In this document: positions 1 through 8,892 of the stretch, piece after piece
How the letters are laid out: each line of letters opens with the position of its first letter
Numbering within the stretch: position 1 is the first letter of the stretch
From: Daejeonella rubra
GTDB lineage: Bacteria; Bacteroidota; Bacteroidia; Sphingobacteriales; Sphingobacteriaceae
Length of the DNA: 58,972 nucleotides
NCBI RefSeq assembly: GCF_900103545.1
Contig: NZ_FNHH01000027.1
Location: 1-58,972 of the forward strand
Reading direction: 5' to 3'
Notes under the pieces: generated by a model
What the model saw: only the letters and a program-made list of their open reading frames with translations
Told to the model about the DNA's origin: nothing
Database searches by the model: none
Made by a program: the position numbers and the translations under genes

Positions 1-287
1 AAGATTATGTATAAATTATACTAACACTAAAAAGCTAAATCGTAAAACCTAAAACTTTTTAGTAGAATAATCTTAATAGTTGTGCAACAGCCACTCAAGA
101 CAAAAGACTCTAGGCCCCCGCGGCTATGAGCGGCTAAAAGCCCAGTTTAACCGCATTTATGCGATTTTTAAAGTAGCTAAACCTGTCTTGAAATCAGTGT
201 GACAACTAAAACATGCAATATTCCACCAACAAACTAGTGTAATATTAAAAAACACATAAATTAATTAGCTTTGCACAAATTTTAAAT
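1..287. other. Leader region with inverted repeats upstream of the export gene
   Basis: No gene is seen here. The stretch holds an outer inverted repeat, CAAGACA at 96-102 and TGTCTTG at 184-190. Inside it are a GC-rich patch with GCGGCTA/GAGCGGC motifs (about 118-141) and a short perfect hairpin, CGCAT (152-156) with ATGCG (159-163), followed by a run of T at 165-169. This could be the terminator of a gene to the left or a structured leader for the locus. The sequence alone does not decide. Confidence 0.35.
266..273 (+). promoter_or_regulatory. Candidate Bacteroidota -7 promoter element
   Basis: TAGCTTTG matches the Bacteroidota sigma -7 consensus TAnnTTTG and lies 14 bases before the ATG at 288. 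No clear TTTG -33 box is seen at the usual 19-23 base spacing. If used, the mRNA leader would be only a few bases long. It is the only promoter-like element directly before the first gene. Confidence 0.35.
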
Positions 288-2720
288 ATGAAAATCAATA
301 AAATATTTAGCCTTTGGGTATTACTATTTGTCATTGGGTTAAACTCACCTGTTTTTTCACAGGTAAATCCACAGAATTTAAGTAATGTCAAAGTAGATGA
401 ATTGAGTGATGATCAGATTCGGGCATTTATAACTCAGGCAGAATCAACAGGAATGGGTGATGCACAATTAGAGCAAATTGCACAAGCCCGCGGAATGCAT
501 CCGGAGGAAATACAAAAACTTCGACTGCGGGTTAATAAGCTAAAAACCCAGGCCAAAACCCAGACTGCTGGTGCTGCCCCTGAAAAAAGCAGTAACAACG
601 AAAGGCAGTTGAATTATGAGCCTGAAAATTTGAATAAGGAAGTTGGGTCTGTACAGCGTTCAAAAATATTTGGTGCTGAACTGTTCAAAAACTCAAACCT
701 GACCTTTGAGCCAAACCTAAACATGGCCACACCTCAGAATTATGTTATCGGAACAAATGATGAGATCTTAATAACAATATTTGGAAATTCTGAAGCTAAT
801 TATAATCTAAAAGTCAATCCTGAAGGTAATATTAATATAGAATATGTAGGAGTGATCCAGGTTGCCGGATTAACTGTTGAAGCTGCAACTTCGAGGATCA
901 GATCCAGAATGAGTAAAGTTTACCCCGGATTGGCCGCTGGTAATACCAAATTAAACATTGCCATTGGAAATATCCGTAGTATTAAGGTAATACTTACAGG
1001 AGAGGTTCAAAAACCGGGCAGTTATACCCTACCATCATTGGCTACAGTTTTTAATGCTTTATACTCTTCCGGTGGTCCGACTGAAAACGGTTCATTCAGG
1101 GCTGTCGAATTAATTCGTGGAGGAAAGATTATTGCAACCCTCGACATTTATGATTTCCTGCTTAAGGGTGAAATAAGTACAAATGTACGTTTGCAGGATC
1201 AGGATATTATCCGGATACCGGTGTATAAGTCACGAATTGAAATTTCTGGTGAAGTTAAGCGGCCTGGTATCTTTGAATTATTGAAAGGAGAATCATTTAA
1301 TGACCTTTTGAATTTTTCAGGTGATTTTACTGAGTCTGCATTTAAAGCCCGCGTTAAGGTTTTAAAGAACACAGAAACAGAACGTAAAATTACGGATATA
1401 AGTTCATCTCAGTTTTCAAATTATGAACCAGCAAGTGGCGATAAGTATTTTGTTGACAAGGTTTTGGATCGCTTTTTAAACCGGGTAACTATACAAGGTG
1501 CGGTTTTTCGTCCCGGAGAATATGAGCTTGAACGCGGACTTAGTCTTACTCAATTACTAACAAAAGCTGAAGGATTAAAAGAAGACGCTTTTATGCAGCG
1601 CGGATACATCACCCGCTTACTTCCGGATAATCAAACTCAGTTAATATCATTCGATCTGGCTGCAATAGTAAGTGGAAAAATTCCAGACATTCAACTTTTT
1701 AGAGAAGATATCATCAATATATCTTCCCTCTTCGATCTGAAAGAAGAGTTTAGTATTTCTATTGAAGGAGGTGTAAGAATGCCTGGCACTTTTCCTTTTT
1801 TGGAGAACGTAACTTTAGAGGAACTTGTTATGAAGGCAGGGGGGTTTTCTGAAGGTGCAAATAGTAAACGTATAGAAATTTCTCGGAGAGTGAGGAGTAG
1901 TGATGTTTTATCAGCCTCCGCCTCTATTGCAGAAGTTTTTCAGTTAAGTGTAGACAAGGATCTTAAATTTACTGGAGAACCATTTTTATTGCAGCCATTT
2001 GATTTAGTTTTTGTTCGTAATAACGCTGGTTACGAAGTTCAAAAACAAGTAAAAATTCAAGGAGAAGTAGTATATCCCGGGACATATACAATATTGAGAA
2101 AGGATGAAAGAATTTCAGATTTGGTAAAAAGAGCAGGTGGTTTAACAGCTTTAGCCTTTGCACCTGCCGCCTCGTTGAAGCGACCAAAAAATTCTGATTC
2201 AGACAATGTAAAAAAAGAGTCTTTAAGAAGACTTCAGTCTTCAATTGCTGATTCTCTTGATATTGATAACCAGATAGAAAGTGCTTTAAACAATGAAACA
2301 GTTGGAATTAGACTCGCTAAAATATTAGAATCACCTGGCTCGACTATTGACTTGGTTTTGAAAGAAGGAGATGTTGTAAATATTCCTACTCAGCTTCAAA
2401 CTGTGGGTGTTATCGGTGAAGTGCTTTCTCCTGTTACAATAGTATATGAAAAAGGCAGGAACTTTAAAAACTATATTTCTCAATCTGGAGGATTTTCAGA
2501 TAAATCATTGAAGCGTAAATCTTATATTATCTATGCTAATGGTTCTGTAAAAAGTACACGAAAAATCATATTTTTTAATAATTACCCTCGTGTTGAGCCG
2601 GGTTCAGAAATATTTGTACCTATGAAAGCTGAAAAGCGGCCTATTTCTGCTACGGAAATTGTAGGTATTTCCAGCGGTCTAGCTTCTCTTGCAATTATCA
2701 TCCTAAATTTGGTGAAGTAG
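288..2720 (+). CDS. wza: Wza-like polysaccharide export protein with multiple SLBB domains
   Basis: Envelope protein of 810 aa for polysaccharide export. A signal peptide is visible (hydrophobic residues about 8-22, then FSQ). A polysaccharide-export domain spans about residues 145-225, with IGTNDEILITIFG as its typical start. At least six SLBB-like repeats follow, each with a GxVxxPGxY-type core, near residues 235, 318, 399, 490, 589 and 706. The C-terminus has one hydrophobic helix. There is no lipobox Cys after the signal peptide, unlike E. coli Wza, but this long multi-SLBB form is common in Bacteroidota. It abuts the chain-length regulator (2 bp gap), so the two are co-transcribed as the export end of the locus. 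Confidence 0.92.
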   Translation: MKINKIFSLWVLLFVIGLNSPVFSQVNPQNLSNVKVDELSDDQIRAFITQAESTGMGDAQLEQIAQARGMHPEEIQKLRLRVNKLKTQAKTQTAGAAPEKSSNNERQLNYEPENLNKEVGSVQRSKIFGAELFKNSNLTFEPNLNMATPQNYVIGTNDEILITIFGNSEANYNLKVNPEGNINIEYVGVIQVAGLTVEAATSRIRSRMSKVYPGLAAGNTKLNIAIGNIRSIKVILTGEVQKPGSYTLPSLATVFNALYSSGGPTENGSFRAVELIRGGKIIATLDIYDFLLKGEISTNVRLQDQDIIRIPVYKSRIEISGEVKRPGIFELLKGESFNDLLNFSGDFTESAFKARVKVLKNTETERKITDISSSQFSNYEPASGDKYFVDKVLDRFLNRVTIQGAVFRPGEYELERGLSLTQLLTKAEGLKEDAFMQRGYITRLLPDNQTQLISFDLAAIVSGKIPDIQLFREDIINISSLFDLKEEFSISIEGGVRMPGTFPFLENVTLEELVMKAGGFSEGANSKRIEISRRVRSSDVLSASASIAEVFQLSVDKDLKFTGEPFLLQPFDLVFVRNNAGYEVQKQVKIQGEVVYPGTYTILRKDERISDLVKRAGGLTALAFAPAASLKRPKNSDSDNVKKESLRRLQSSIADSLDIDNQIESALNNETVGIRLAKILESPGSTIDLVLKEGDVVNIPTQLQTVGVIGEVLSPVTIVYEKGRNFKNYISQSGGFSDKSLKRKSYIIYANGSVKSTRKIIFFNNYPRVEPGSEIFVPMKAEKRPISATEIVGISSGLASLAIIILNLVK

Positions 2721-2722
2721 TT

Positions 2723-3841
2723 ATGGCACATATTAATGAAGGTGGTTTTGTTGAAACGACAACTCTCAGCAACAATTTATACTCTGATGATAGTAGTGAA
2801 ATGTCTTTTAAGGAGATAGTCTTTAAAATGGTTGGCTGGGTAAAATATTTGTGGACTAAATGGCTGATTATACTAATAGTAGGACTAATTGGGGGTGGAA
2901 TCGGCTTCTATAAGGCTTTTGTTTTTAAACCTGTTTATATTGCTGAATATAGTTTCGTTTTGGAAGACGAAAAATCTGGAGGTTTAGGCGGTGCTTTTGG
3001 ATTGGCCAGTCAGTTTGGTATTGATATTGGTGGTGGAGGTGGCGGTGCTTTTTCAGGTGATAATTTACTCGAATTGATGAGATCACGATCAATGGTTCAG
3101 AAAGCTTTGCTGAAGACAGTTAGCATCAGCGGTAAACAACAAGCTTTGGTTGATTATTACATAGATTATAAAGATTTGCGTGAAGTGTGGAAGGAAAAAG
3201 CAGGTTTAAATGAAATGCTCAAATTTCCTTTGAAATCAGACCCAAAGACTTTTACAAGGATTCAGGATAGTCTTTTAATGTCTGTACATAATGATATTGT
3301 ACAAAATTTTCTTTCAGTAGCCAAGATTGACAGGAAATTGAGTATAATCAAAGTTGAAGTAAAATCCCAAAATGAAAATTTTTCTAAACATTTTGCAGAA
3401 GCTTTGGTTGATGAGGTTTCAAGATTTTATATAGAAACAAAAACATTAAAGTCAAGTCGGAATGTACAAATTTTGCAGCATAAAGTTGATTCTGTGCGTC
3501 AAAGATTGAATTCTGCAATTAGTGGAGTTGCTTTATCCAATGATATGAATCCTAATGCAAACCCTTCCAGAATGATTCTTAGGGCTCCATCTCAGCAAAA
3601 ACAAATAGATGTACAGGCTAATACTGCAATACTGACACAATTGGTTACTAATCTTGAAATTTCTAAATTAACTTTGAGTAAAGAAACTCCGCTTATTCAA
3701 GTAATTGACCGGCCCACTTTTCCACTGAAAAAGGAACGCATGGGTAAATTGAAATCTTTAATTACAGGGGGAATTTTGGGCGGATTCTTCATTGTAGCAT
3801 TAATTGTTGGAAGAAAAATTTTGTGGGATTTGTTGAAGTAA
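2723..3841 (+). CDS. wzz: Wzz/GumC-type chain-length determinant without kinase domain
   Basis: Inner-membrane polysaccharide co-polymerase of 372 aa, expected to work with the Wza-like protein just upstream and the Wzy-like polymerase at 27.8 kb. It shows the family layout: a short cytoplasmic N-terminus, one transmembrane helix near residues 46-68, a long periplasmic part with coiled-coil-like heptads, and a second helix near 343-365. The IDRPTFPLKKER stretch before the last helix is the usual PxxP-like family motif. A glycine-rich stretch (six Gly) lies near residue 105. No Wzc-type tyrosine kinase domain follows the second helix and no Wzb phosphatase is in the window, so phospho-control, if any, is encoded elsewhere. 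Confidence 0.9.
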   Translation: MAHINEGGFVETTTLSNNLYSDDSSEMSFKEIVFKMVGWVKYLWTKWLIILIVGLIGGGIGFYKAFVFKPVYIAEYSFVLEDEKSGGLGGAFGLASQFGIDIGGGGGGAFSGDNLLELMRSRSMVQKALLKTVSISGKQQALVDYYIDYKDLREVWKEKAGLNEMLKFPLKSDPKTFTRIQDSLLMSVHNDIVQNFLSVAKIDRKLSIIKVEVKSQNENFSKHFAEALVDEVSRFYIETKTLKSSRNVQILQHKVDSVRQRLNSAISGVALSNDMNPNANPSRMILRAPSQQKQIDVQANTAILTQLVTNLEISKLTLSKETPLIQVIDRPTFPLKKERMGKLKSLITGGILGGFFIVALIVGRKILWDLLK

Positions 3842-3988
3842 CTTTTTGATACTTCAATTGTACGTTCTAATACTATCATTTAAATCATTTGTTTTTTTAT
3901 ACTTTACAATTGAACTTTTGTACATCAGTATTGATTGGAGTTTACACCAAAATATTAATAACTAGGAAATTAGCAATTCAAACTTCAT

Positions 3989-4987
3989 ATGGATTTAAAT
4001 AATAAGAAAATCTTAATTACTGGTGCCGATGGTTTTATTGGAAGTCATTTGGTTGAATTATTATTGGAACAGGGAGCCTCTGTAAAAGCATTTGTATACT
4101 ACAATTCATTTAATAGTTGGGGATGGTTGGACACACTTACCAATGAACAAAAAAGCAAAATAGAAATTTTTAGTGGTGATATCAGAGACCCAAATGGTGT
4201 TAGAACAGCAATGAAGGATTGTCAGGTTGTCTTTCATTTAGCAGCCCTAATTGCAATACCGTTTAGTTACCATTCTCCTGATTCCTATATTGATACAAAT
4301 GTTAAGGGAACTCTTAATATCATACAGGCAGCAAAGGATTTTAATGTTGAGCGTTTAATTGTAACCTCAACTTCAGAAGTTTATGGCACTGCTAGGTATG
4401 TTCCAATTGATGAAAACCATCCTAAACAGCCTCAATCTCCCTACTCAGCCTCCAAAATTGGAGCTGATAGTATAGCCGAATCTTTTTATAGGAGTTTTAA
4501 TCTGCCCTTAACGATAGTTAGGCCGTTTAATACTTATGGTCCAAGACAATCAGCACGTGCTGTAATACCCACTATCATAACACAATTGTTAAATGGAATT
4601 CAACAGATTAAATTAGGAGATATTACCCCTACAAGAGATCTATTATATGTCAGAGATACTGCTAACGGCTTTCTTGAGATCGCAAAATCTGATAAGTTAA
4701 TAGGCCATGAATGTAATATTGCTACTCAAAGTGAGATTTCTGTGGGAGATTTGGCTTTAGAGTTAATTAATCAGATTAACCCAAATGCAAGAATAATTAT
4801 GGACGAGCAGCGACTTAGACCTGAAAAGTCAGAAGTGTTCAGGTTATTTGGATCTAATTCAAAAATAATGGATTATACAAATTGGAAACAAGAGTTTAGC
4901 CTTGCAGATGGGATTGCTCATACAATTAGCTGGTTCAAAAAGCCAGAAAATCTTGTCAAATATAAAGCAGATATATATAACATATAG
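3989..4987 (+). CDS. legB: LegB-type NDP-GlcNAc 4,6-dehydratase (SDR family)
   Basis: First sugar-modifying enzyme of the legionaminic-type pathway. It removes water from an NDP-GlcNAc, probably GDP-GlcNAc given the PtmE-like guanylyltransferase downstream, to give the 4-keto-6-deoxy sugar. Visible features are the NAD-binding glycine motif TGADGFIGS (11-19), the dehydratase TSE triad region (128-130) and the catalytic Tyr152/Lys156 pair in YSASK. Length 332 aa is normal. It starts 147 bp after the Wzz gene and ends 2 bp before the aminotransferase, so it probably begins the nonulosonate operon. Assignment to LegB rather than another dehydratase rests on the neighbouring genes. Confidence 0.85.
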   Translation: MDLNNKKILITGADGFIGSHLVELLLEQGASVKAFVYYNSFNSWGWLDTLTNEQKSKIEIFSGDIRDPNGVRTAMKDCQVVFHLAALIAIPFSYHSPDSYIDTNVKGTLNIIQAAKDFNVERLIVTSTSEVYGTARYVPIDENHPKQPQSPYSASKIGADSIAESFYRSFNLPLTIVRPFNTYGPRQSARAVIPTIITQLLNGIQQIKLGDITPTRDLLYVRDTANGFLEIAKSDKLIGHECNIATQSEISVGDLALELINQINPNARIIMDEQRLRPEKSEVFRLFGSNSKIMDYTNWKQEFSLADGIAHTISWFKKPENLVKYKADIYNI

Positions 4988-4989
4988 AG

Positions 4990-6144
4990 ATGTATAAAGC
5001 AGATTTTCAGCTTGTTGTTGACTTTGTTAGGTCTTTATATGCATCTGATAATTTTATTCCACTTCATGTTCCTGTGTTCAAAGGAAACGAAAGGAAGTAT
5101 GTTCTTGACACAATTGATTCAACGTTTGTATCATCTGTTGGAGCTTATGTAAATAAGTTTGAGAATTTGATGTGCGAAATTACAGGTGCTAAATATGCAG
5201 TAGCAATTGTCAGTGGAACGAATGCTTTACATTTATCATTGATATTGGCGGGTGTTGAACAGGAGGATGAAGTTATAACCCAAAGCTTGACCTTTATCGC
5301 TACCTGTAATGCAATATCATATTTAAAGGCAAGACCTGTTTTTGTGGATATAGACCGGGATACTCTTGGTTTGTCGCCGGATGCTCTTGAACAATTTCTT
5401 TCAAGTAGTACTGAGGTTAGAAATGATGGATTCTGTTACAATAAGATTTCAGGAAGAAGAATTAAAGCTTGTGTTCCAATGCACACTTTTGGATTCCCCT
5501 GCAGAATTGATAAGATAGTTGAAGTTTGTAAGCGTTATAATATTTTTCTTGTTGAAGACGCTGCTGAATCAATAGGTAGTTATTACAAAGAGAAGCATAC
5601 CGGAACATATGGCTCAATCGGAGTTTTTAGTTTTAATGGGAATAAGACTGTGACCTGTGGAGGCGGAGGTGCTATTATTACCAATGATAATGAAATAGCT
5701 AAAAAAGCAAAACATTTAAGTACCCAAGCAAAAGTTTCGCACAGATGGGATTTCTATCATGATGAGGTTGGGTATAACTACAGAATGCCAAATATAAATG
5801 CTGCGCTGGCATGTGCACAATTGGAGCAATTGGATTTATTTATTGAGAGTAAGAGAGATATTGCTTCCTTGTATTCATCGTTCTTTGATCATACTAATAT
5901 TGAGTATATTAAAGAGCCTGATAATACAAAAGCTAATTATTGGCTAAATGCAATTCTATTAAAGGATAGATTTGAGAGAGATTTATTCCTTGAGTTTACT
6001 AACGATCAAGGAGTAATGACCCGGCCATCATGGGAATTAATGCATCATTTACCTATGTATAAAGATTCGCAGCATGGTGACCTTACTGTAAGTGAGTGGA
6101 TAGCTGAAAGGTTGGTTAATATTCCAAGTAGTGTTAAATTATGA
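4990..6144 (+). CDS. legC: LegC-type PLP-dependent sugar aminotransferase
   Basis: DegT/DnrJ/EryC1-family aminotransferase of 384 aa. It would add the C4 amino group to the 4-keto-6-deoxy sugar made by LegB, using PLP with glutamate as usual donor. The cofactor site is visible: Asp190 in LVEDAAESIG and the Schiff-base Lys219 in FSFNGNKT, followed by a GGGG turn. The C-terminal part has the YNYRMPNINAALACAQ motif typical of the LegC/PseC/PglE group. It overlaps the acetyltransferase by 4 bp (ATGA). The substrate is inferred from gene order. Confidence 0.87.
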   Translation: MYKADFQLVVDFVRSLYASDNFIPLHVPVFKGNERKYVLDTIDSTFVSSVGAYVNKFENLMCEITGAKYAVAIVSGTNALHLSLILAGVEQEDEVITQSLTFIATCNAISYLKARPVFVDIDRDTLGLSPDALEQFLSSSTEVRNDGFCYNKISGRRIKACVPMHTFGFPCRIDKIVEVCKRYNIFLVEDAAESIGSYYKEKHTGTYGSIGVFSFNGNKTVTCGGGGAIITNDNEIAKKAKHLSTQAKVSHRWDFYHDEVGYNYRMPNINAALACAQLEQLDLFIESKRDIASLYSSFFDHTNIEYIKEPDNTKANYWLNAILLKDRFERDLFLEFTNDQGVMTRPSWELMHHLPMYKDSQHGDLTVSEWIAERLVNIPSSVKL

Positions 6145-6764
6145 TTGGCAATAATGTTATTATTGGCTATTCTGGGCACTCTTACGTGATTCTTGAAATT
6201 TTACTGAATAGTGGAGTCATGGTTGATTTTTATTGTGACCGTGTTAAAAAGCAGAATAATCCATACAATCTTAACTTCCTTGGTAATGAAGAGAATTCGG
6301 ATGTACTCCAGAAAATATTGCATTCAAAAGTATATCTTGGTATTGGTAATAATAACCAAAGAGAGAAAGTTTGTTTGCATCTTTTAAATCATAAGATTTA
6401 TGTTGCCTCAGCAATTCATAATTCCTCAATTGTTGCATCTACCGTCATAATCAATGAAGGTACAGTTATTATGCCTGGTGCAGTAGTTCAGGCTATGACA
6501 TTACTTGGTAAAGGTGTAATATGTAATACTGCTGCTGTAATAGAGCACGAATGTAAAATTGGTGATTTTTGTCACATTGCACCGGGAGCAGTTTTGGCAG
6601 GAAATGTCAGTTTGGGAGAAAGGGCATTTGTTGGTGCAAATTCAGTAATTAAGGAAGGCGTTAGTGTAGGTAATGATGTAATTATTGGAGCAGGATCGGT
6701 CGTGATCAGAGACATTCCAGATAATTCGGTGGTAGCTGGAAATCCATCAAAAAGTATTAGATAA
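6141..6764 (+). CDS. NeuD/PglD-type sugar O/N-acyltransferase
   Basis: Left-handed beta-helix acyltransferase of 207 aa. The N-terminal half is a small Rossmann-like domain with GYSGHSYV and a GIGNN turn. The C-terminal half carries hexapeptide repeats from about residue 100, with His at CEH and CHIAPGA as the likely catalytic and acetyl-CoA region. In this place it most likely N-acetylates the 4-amino group made by LegC, the LegH step. Campylobacter LegH is a different fold, so function is assigned by context. It overlaps legC by 4 bp and shares one base with the synthase gene (TAATG). Confidence 0.8.
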   Translation: MIGNNVIIGYSGHSYVILEILLNSGVMVDFYCDRVKKQNNPYNLNFLGNEENSDVLQKILHSKVYLGIGNNNQREKVCLHLLNHKIYVASAIHNSSIVASTVIINEGTVIMPGAVVQAMTLLGKGVICNTAAVIEHECKIGDFCHIAPGAVLAGNVSLGERAFVGANSVIKEGVSVGNDVIIGAGSVVIRDIPDNSVVAGNPSKSIR

Positions 6765-7786
6765 TGTCAAAAGTAATCATAATTGCAGAGGCGGGTGTAA
6801 ATCATAATGGTGATTTTGAATTGGCAAAAGAATTGGTTAAAGCTGCTGCTGCTGCAGGTGCTGATTTTGTAAAATTTCAGACATTTAAGGCGAGTAAACT
6901 GGTGACTAAGAGTGCTCAGCAGGCAGATTATCAAAAAAAGAACATTAAAGACTCTGATAATTCTCAGTTTAAGATGCTTAAGAAACTTGAAATGCCTGAA
7001 TCCTGGCATTACCAACTAAAAGAATACGCGTATGAATTGGGAATAGGTTTTCTTTCAACAGGTTTTGATGAAGAAAGTATCGATTTTCTGGACCAACTTC
7101 AAATTTCCTTGTTTAAAATTCCTTCAGGAGAAATTACTAACAAGCCCTATTTGGTTCATATAGCGTCCAAGAAAAAACCCGTCATAATATCTACAGGAAT
7201 GGCTGATATCACAGATATAAGGGCTGCGATTAATGTTCTTTTAGATGAAGGCGTTTCTTTAAAAAATATAACTGTGCTTCATTGTAATACAGAGTATCCA
7301 ACGCCAATGGTTGATGTTAATTTGCTTGCAATGAATGCAATTGCGTCAGAATTAGGAGTTGCCATTGGTTATTCTGACCACACTTTAGGTATTGAAGTTC
7401 CTATTGCGGCAGTTGCTTTAGGTGCTAAAGTTATTGAAAAGCACTTTACCTTAGACAGAACAATGAATGGTCCTGACCATGTAGCATCACTTGAACCTAA
7501 GGAACTTTATGACATGGTGAGGGCTATAAGGAATATTGAGCTGGCTATTCAAGGCTCTGGAATTAAAGAGCCAAGCGAGTCTGAATATAAGAATATTGTA
7601 ATTGCAAGGAAGAGTATTCATATAAAAGTGCCACTTAAGGCCGGACATACTATAAAATCTGAGGATCTTGAAATGAAAAGACCAGGTGATGGGATCTCTC
7701 CAATGAAGATTGACGAAGTTATTGGAAGAAAAGTTCGAATTGATCTTCAGGTTGAACATAAATTAATTCTAACAGATCTTATTTAG
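6764..7786 (+). CDS. legI: Nonulosonate synthase LegI/NeuB (first copy)
   Basis: Condenses a 2,4-diacetamido-2,4,6-trideoxy hexose with phosphoenolpyruvate to make the nine-carbon 3-deoxy-2-ulosonic acid. The 340 aa protein has the NeuB TIM-barrel domain (about 1-260), with AEAGVNHNG near the N-terminus, VKFQTF, KIPSGEI, LHCNTEYPT, GYSDHT and GPDHVASLEP, then the C-terminal SAF (antifreeze-like) domain (about 280-340). All these motifs are standard for the LegI/NeuB group. It is paired by context with the LegG-type epimerase directly downstream (one-base overlap). A second, clearly different NeuB homologue lies at 19 kb. Confidence 0.9.
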   Translation: MSKVIIIAEAGVNHNGDFELAKELVKAAAAAGADFVKFQTFKASKLVTKSAQQADYQKKNIKDSDNSQFKMLKKLEMPESWHYQLKEYAYELGIGFLSTGFDEESIDFLDQLQISLFKIPSGEITNKPYLVHIASKKKPVIISTGMADITDIRAAINVLLDEGVSLKNITVLHCNTEYPTPMVDVNLLAMNAIASELGVAIGYSDHTLGIEVPIAAVALGAKVIEKHFTLDRTMNGPDHVASLEPKELYDMVRAIRNIELAIQGSGIKEPSESEYKNIVIARKSIHIKVPLKAGHTIKSEDLEMKRPGDGISPMKIDEVIGRKVRIDLQVEHKLILTDLI

Positions 7787-8892
7787 TGAAAGTTTCTGTA
7801 CTTACAAGTTCAAGAGCTGATTACAGTATTTATCTGCCTTTGTTAAAAGCACTTAGAAGAGATCCATACTTTGACCTTAATATTATTGCTTTTGGCACTC
7901 ATCTCTCGTCAAACTATGGCAAGACAATTGACCAGATAACTAAGGACGGATTTACTGTGAGCAAACAAGTGGAATCAATGCCATCCGGGGATCATTCTGT
8001 AGATATTTCAGAAGCAATGGGCAAAACTCTTGTCAATTTTAGCAAAATTTGGGAGAATGATGATTCAGATTTGGTTTTTGCCTTAGGTGATCGTTTCGAG
8101 ATGTTTGCTGCCTGCGCATCAAGTGTGCCTTTTATGAAGAGAATAGCTCATATTCATGGAGGCGAGATAACACTTGGTGCAATTGATGATACTTTCAGAA
8201 ATTGCATCAGCCATATGTCTACATTCCATTTTGCAACAACAGATTTTTACCGTGATCGTCTGCGTGCTTTGATGGGTACTGATAGACATATTTATAATGT
8301 AGGTGCCCTAAGTATTGATAATTTGAGATCATTGGAATTAATGAGTCTTAGTGCATTTAAGAAAAAATTTAAAATTGATCTTGAAATTCCTTCTGTTTTG
8401 ATCACGTTTCATCCTGAAACCGTCAACTATGAGATGAATGAGTTTTATATTAAAGAATTAATCCAAGCATTAAATGAGGTAAAGAATTATCAGTTTATCT
8501 TTACAATGCCTAACGCTGATACAATGGGTTCCGTAATCAGAATGCATATACATGAATTTTTGAAACAAAATTCTAATGTGATTGCTGTTGAGTCTTTTGG
8601 AACAATTGGCTATCTAACCTGTATGAAATATTGTTCATTTATGCTAGGTAATACATCTAGTGGGTTTGTTGAAGCTAGTTATTTCCCTAAATATGTAATT
8701 AACTTAGGTAAGAGGCAGGAAGGCAGGATTATTTCAGAGAATATCCAAAACTGTGAAATTAGAAAAGATGATATTCTTCATCATATTCATACATATACTC
8801 AGTTTAAAATGCCTTCTGTGATCAGCTTGTATGGTAACGGAGATACAGCAAACAAAATAGTATCAATTATTAAATCTGAAAACATTGAATAA
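7786..8892 (+). CDS. legG: LegG/NeuC-type hydrolysing NDP-sugar 2-epimerase
   Basis: Releases the NDP and inverts C2 of the NDP-diacetamido sugar, producing the free aldose for LegI. The 368 aa protein has the GT-B-like UDP-GlcNAc 2-epimerase fold. MKVSVLTSSRADY at the N-terminus, LGDRFEM and HIHGGEITLGAIDD are hallmarks of NeuC/LegG. The start is GTG at 7786, sharing its first base with the stop of the synthase gene. No in-frame ATG gives the full conserved N-terminus. It overlaps the next gene by 8 bp. Confidence 0.88.
   Translation: MKVSVLTSSRADYSIYLPLLKALRRDPYFDLNIIAFGTHLSSNYGKTIDQITKDGFTVSKQVESMPSGDHSVDISEAMGKTLVNFSKIWENDDSDLVFALGDRFEMFAACASSVPFMKRIAHIHGGEITLGAIDDTFRNCISHMSTFHFATTDFYRDRLRALMGTDRHIYNVGALSIDNLRSLELMSLSAFKKKFKIDLEIPSVLITFHPETVNYEMNEFYIKELIQALNEVKNYQFIFTMPNADTMGSVIRMHIHEFLKQNSNVIAVESFGTIGYLTCMKYCSFMLGNTSSGFVEASYFPKYVINLGKRQEGRIISENIQNCEIRKDDILHHIHTYTQFKMPSVISLYGNGDTANKIVSIIKSENIE

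Noticed and set aside
1..287. Part of a tmRNA or 6S RNA in the leader region
   Set aside because: No tag-peptide frame, no tRNA-like end with CCA, and no 6S-type long bulged helix could be seen.
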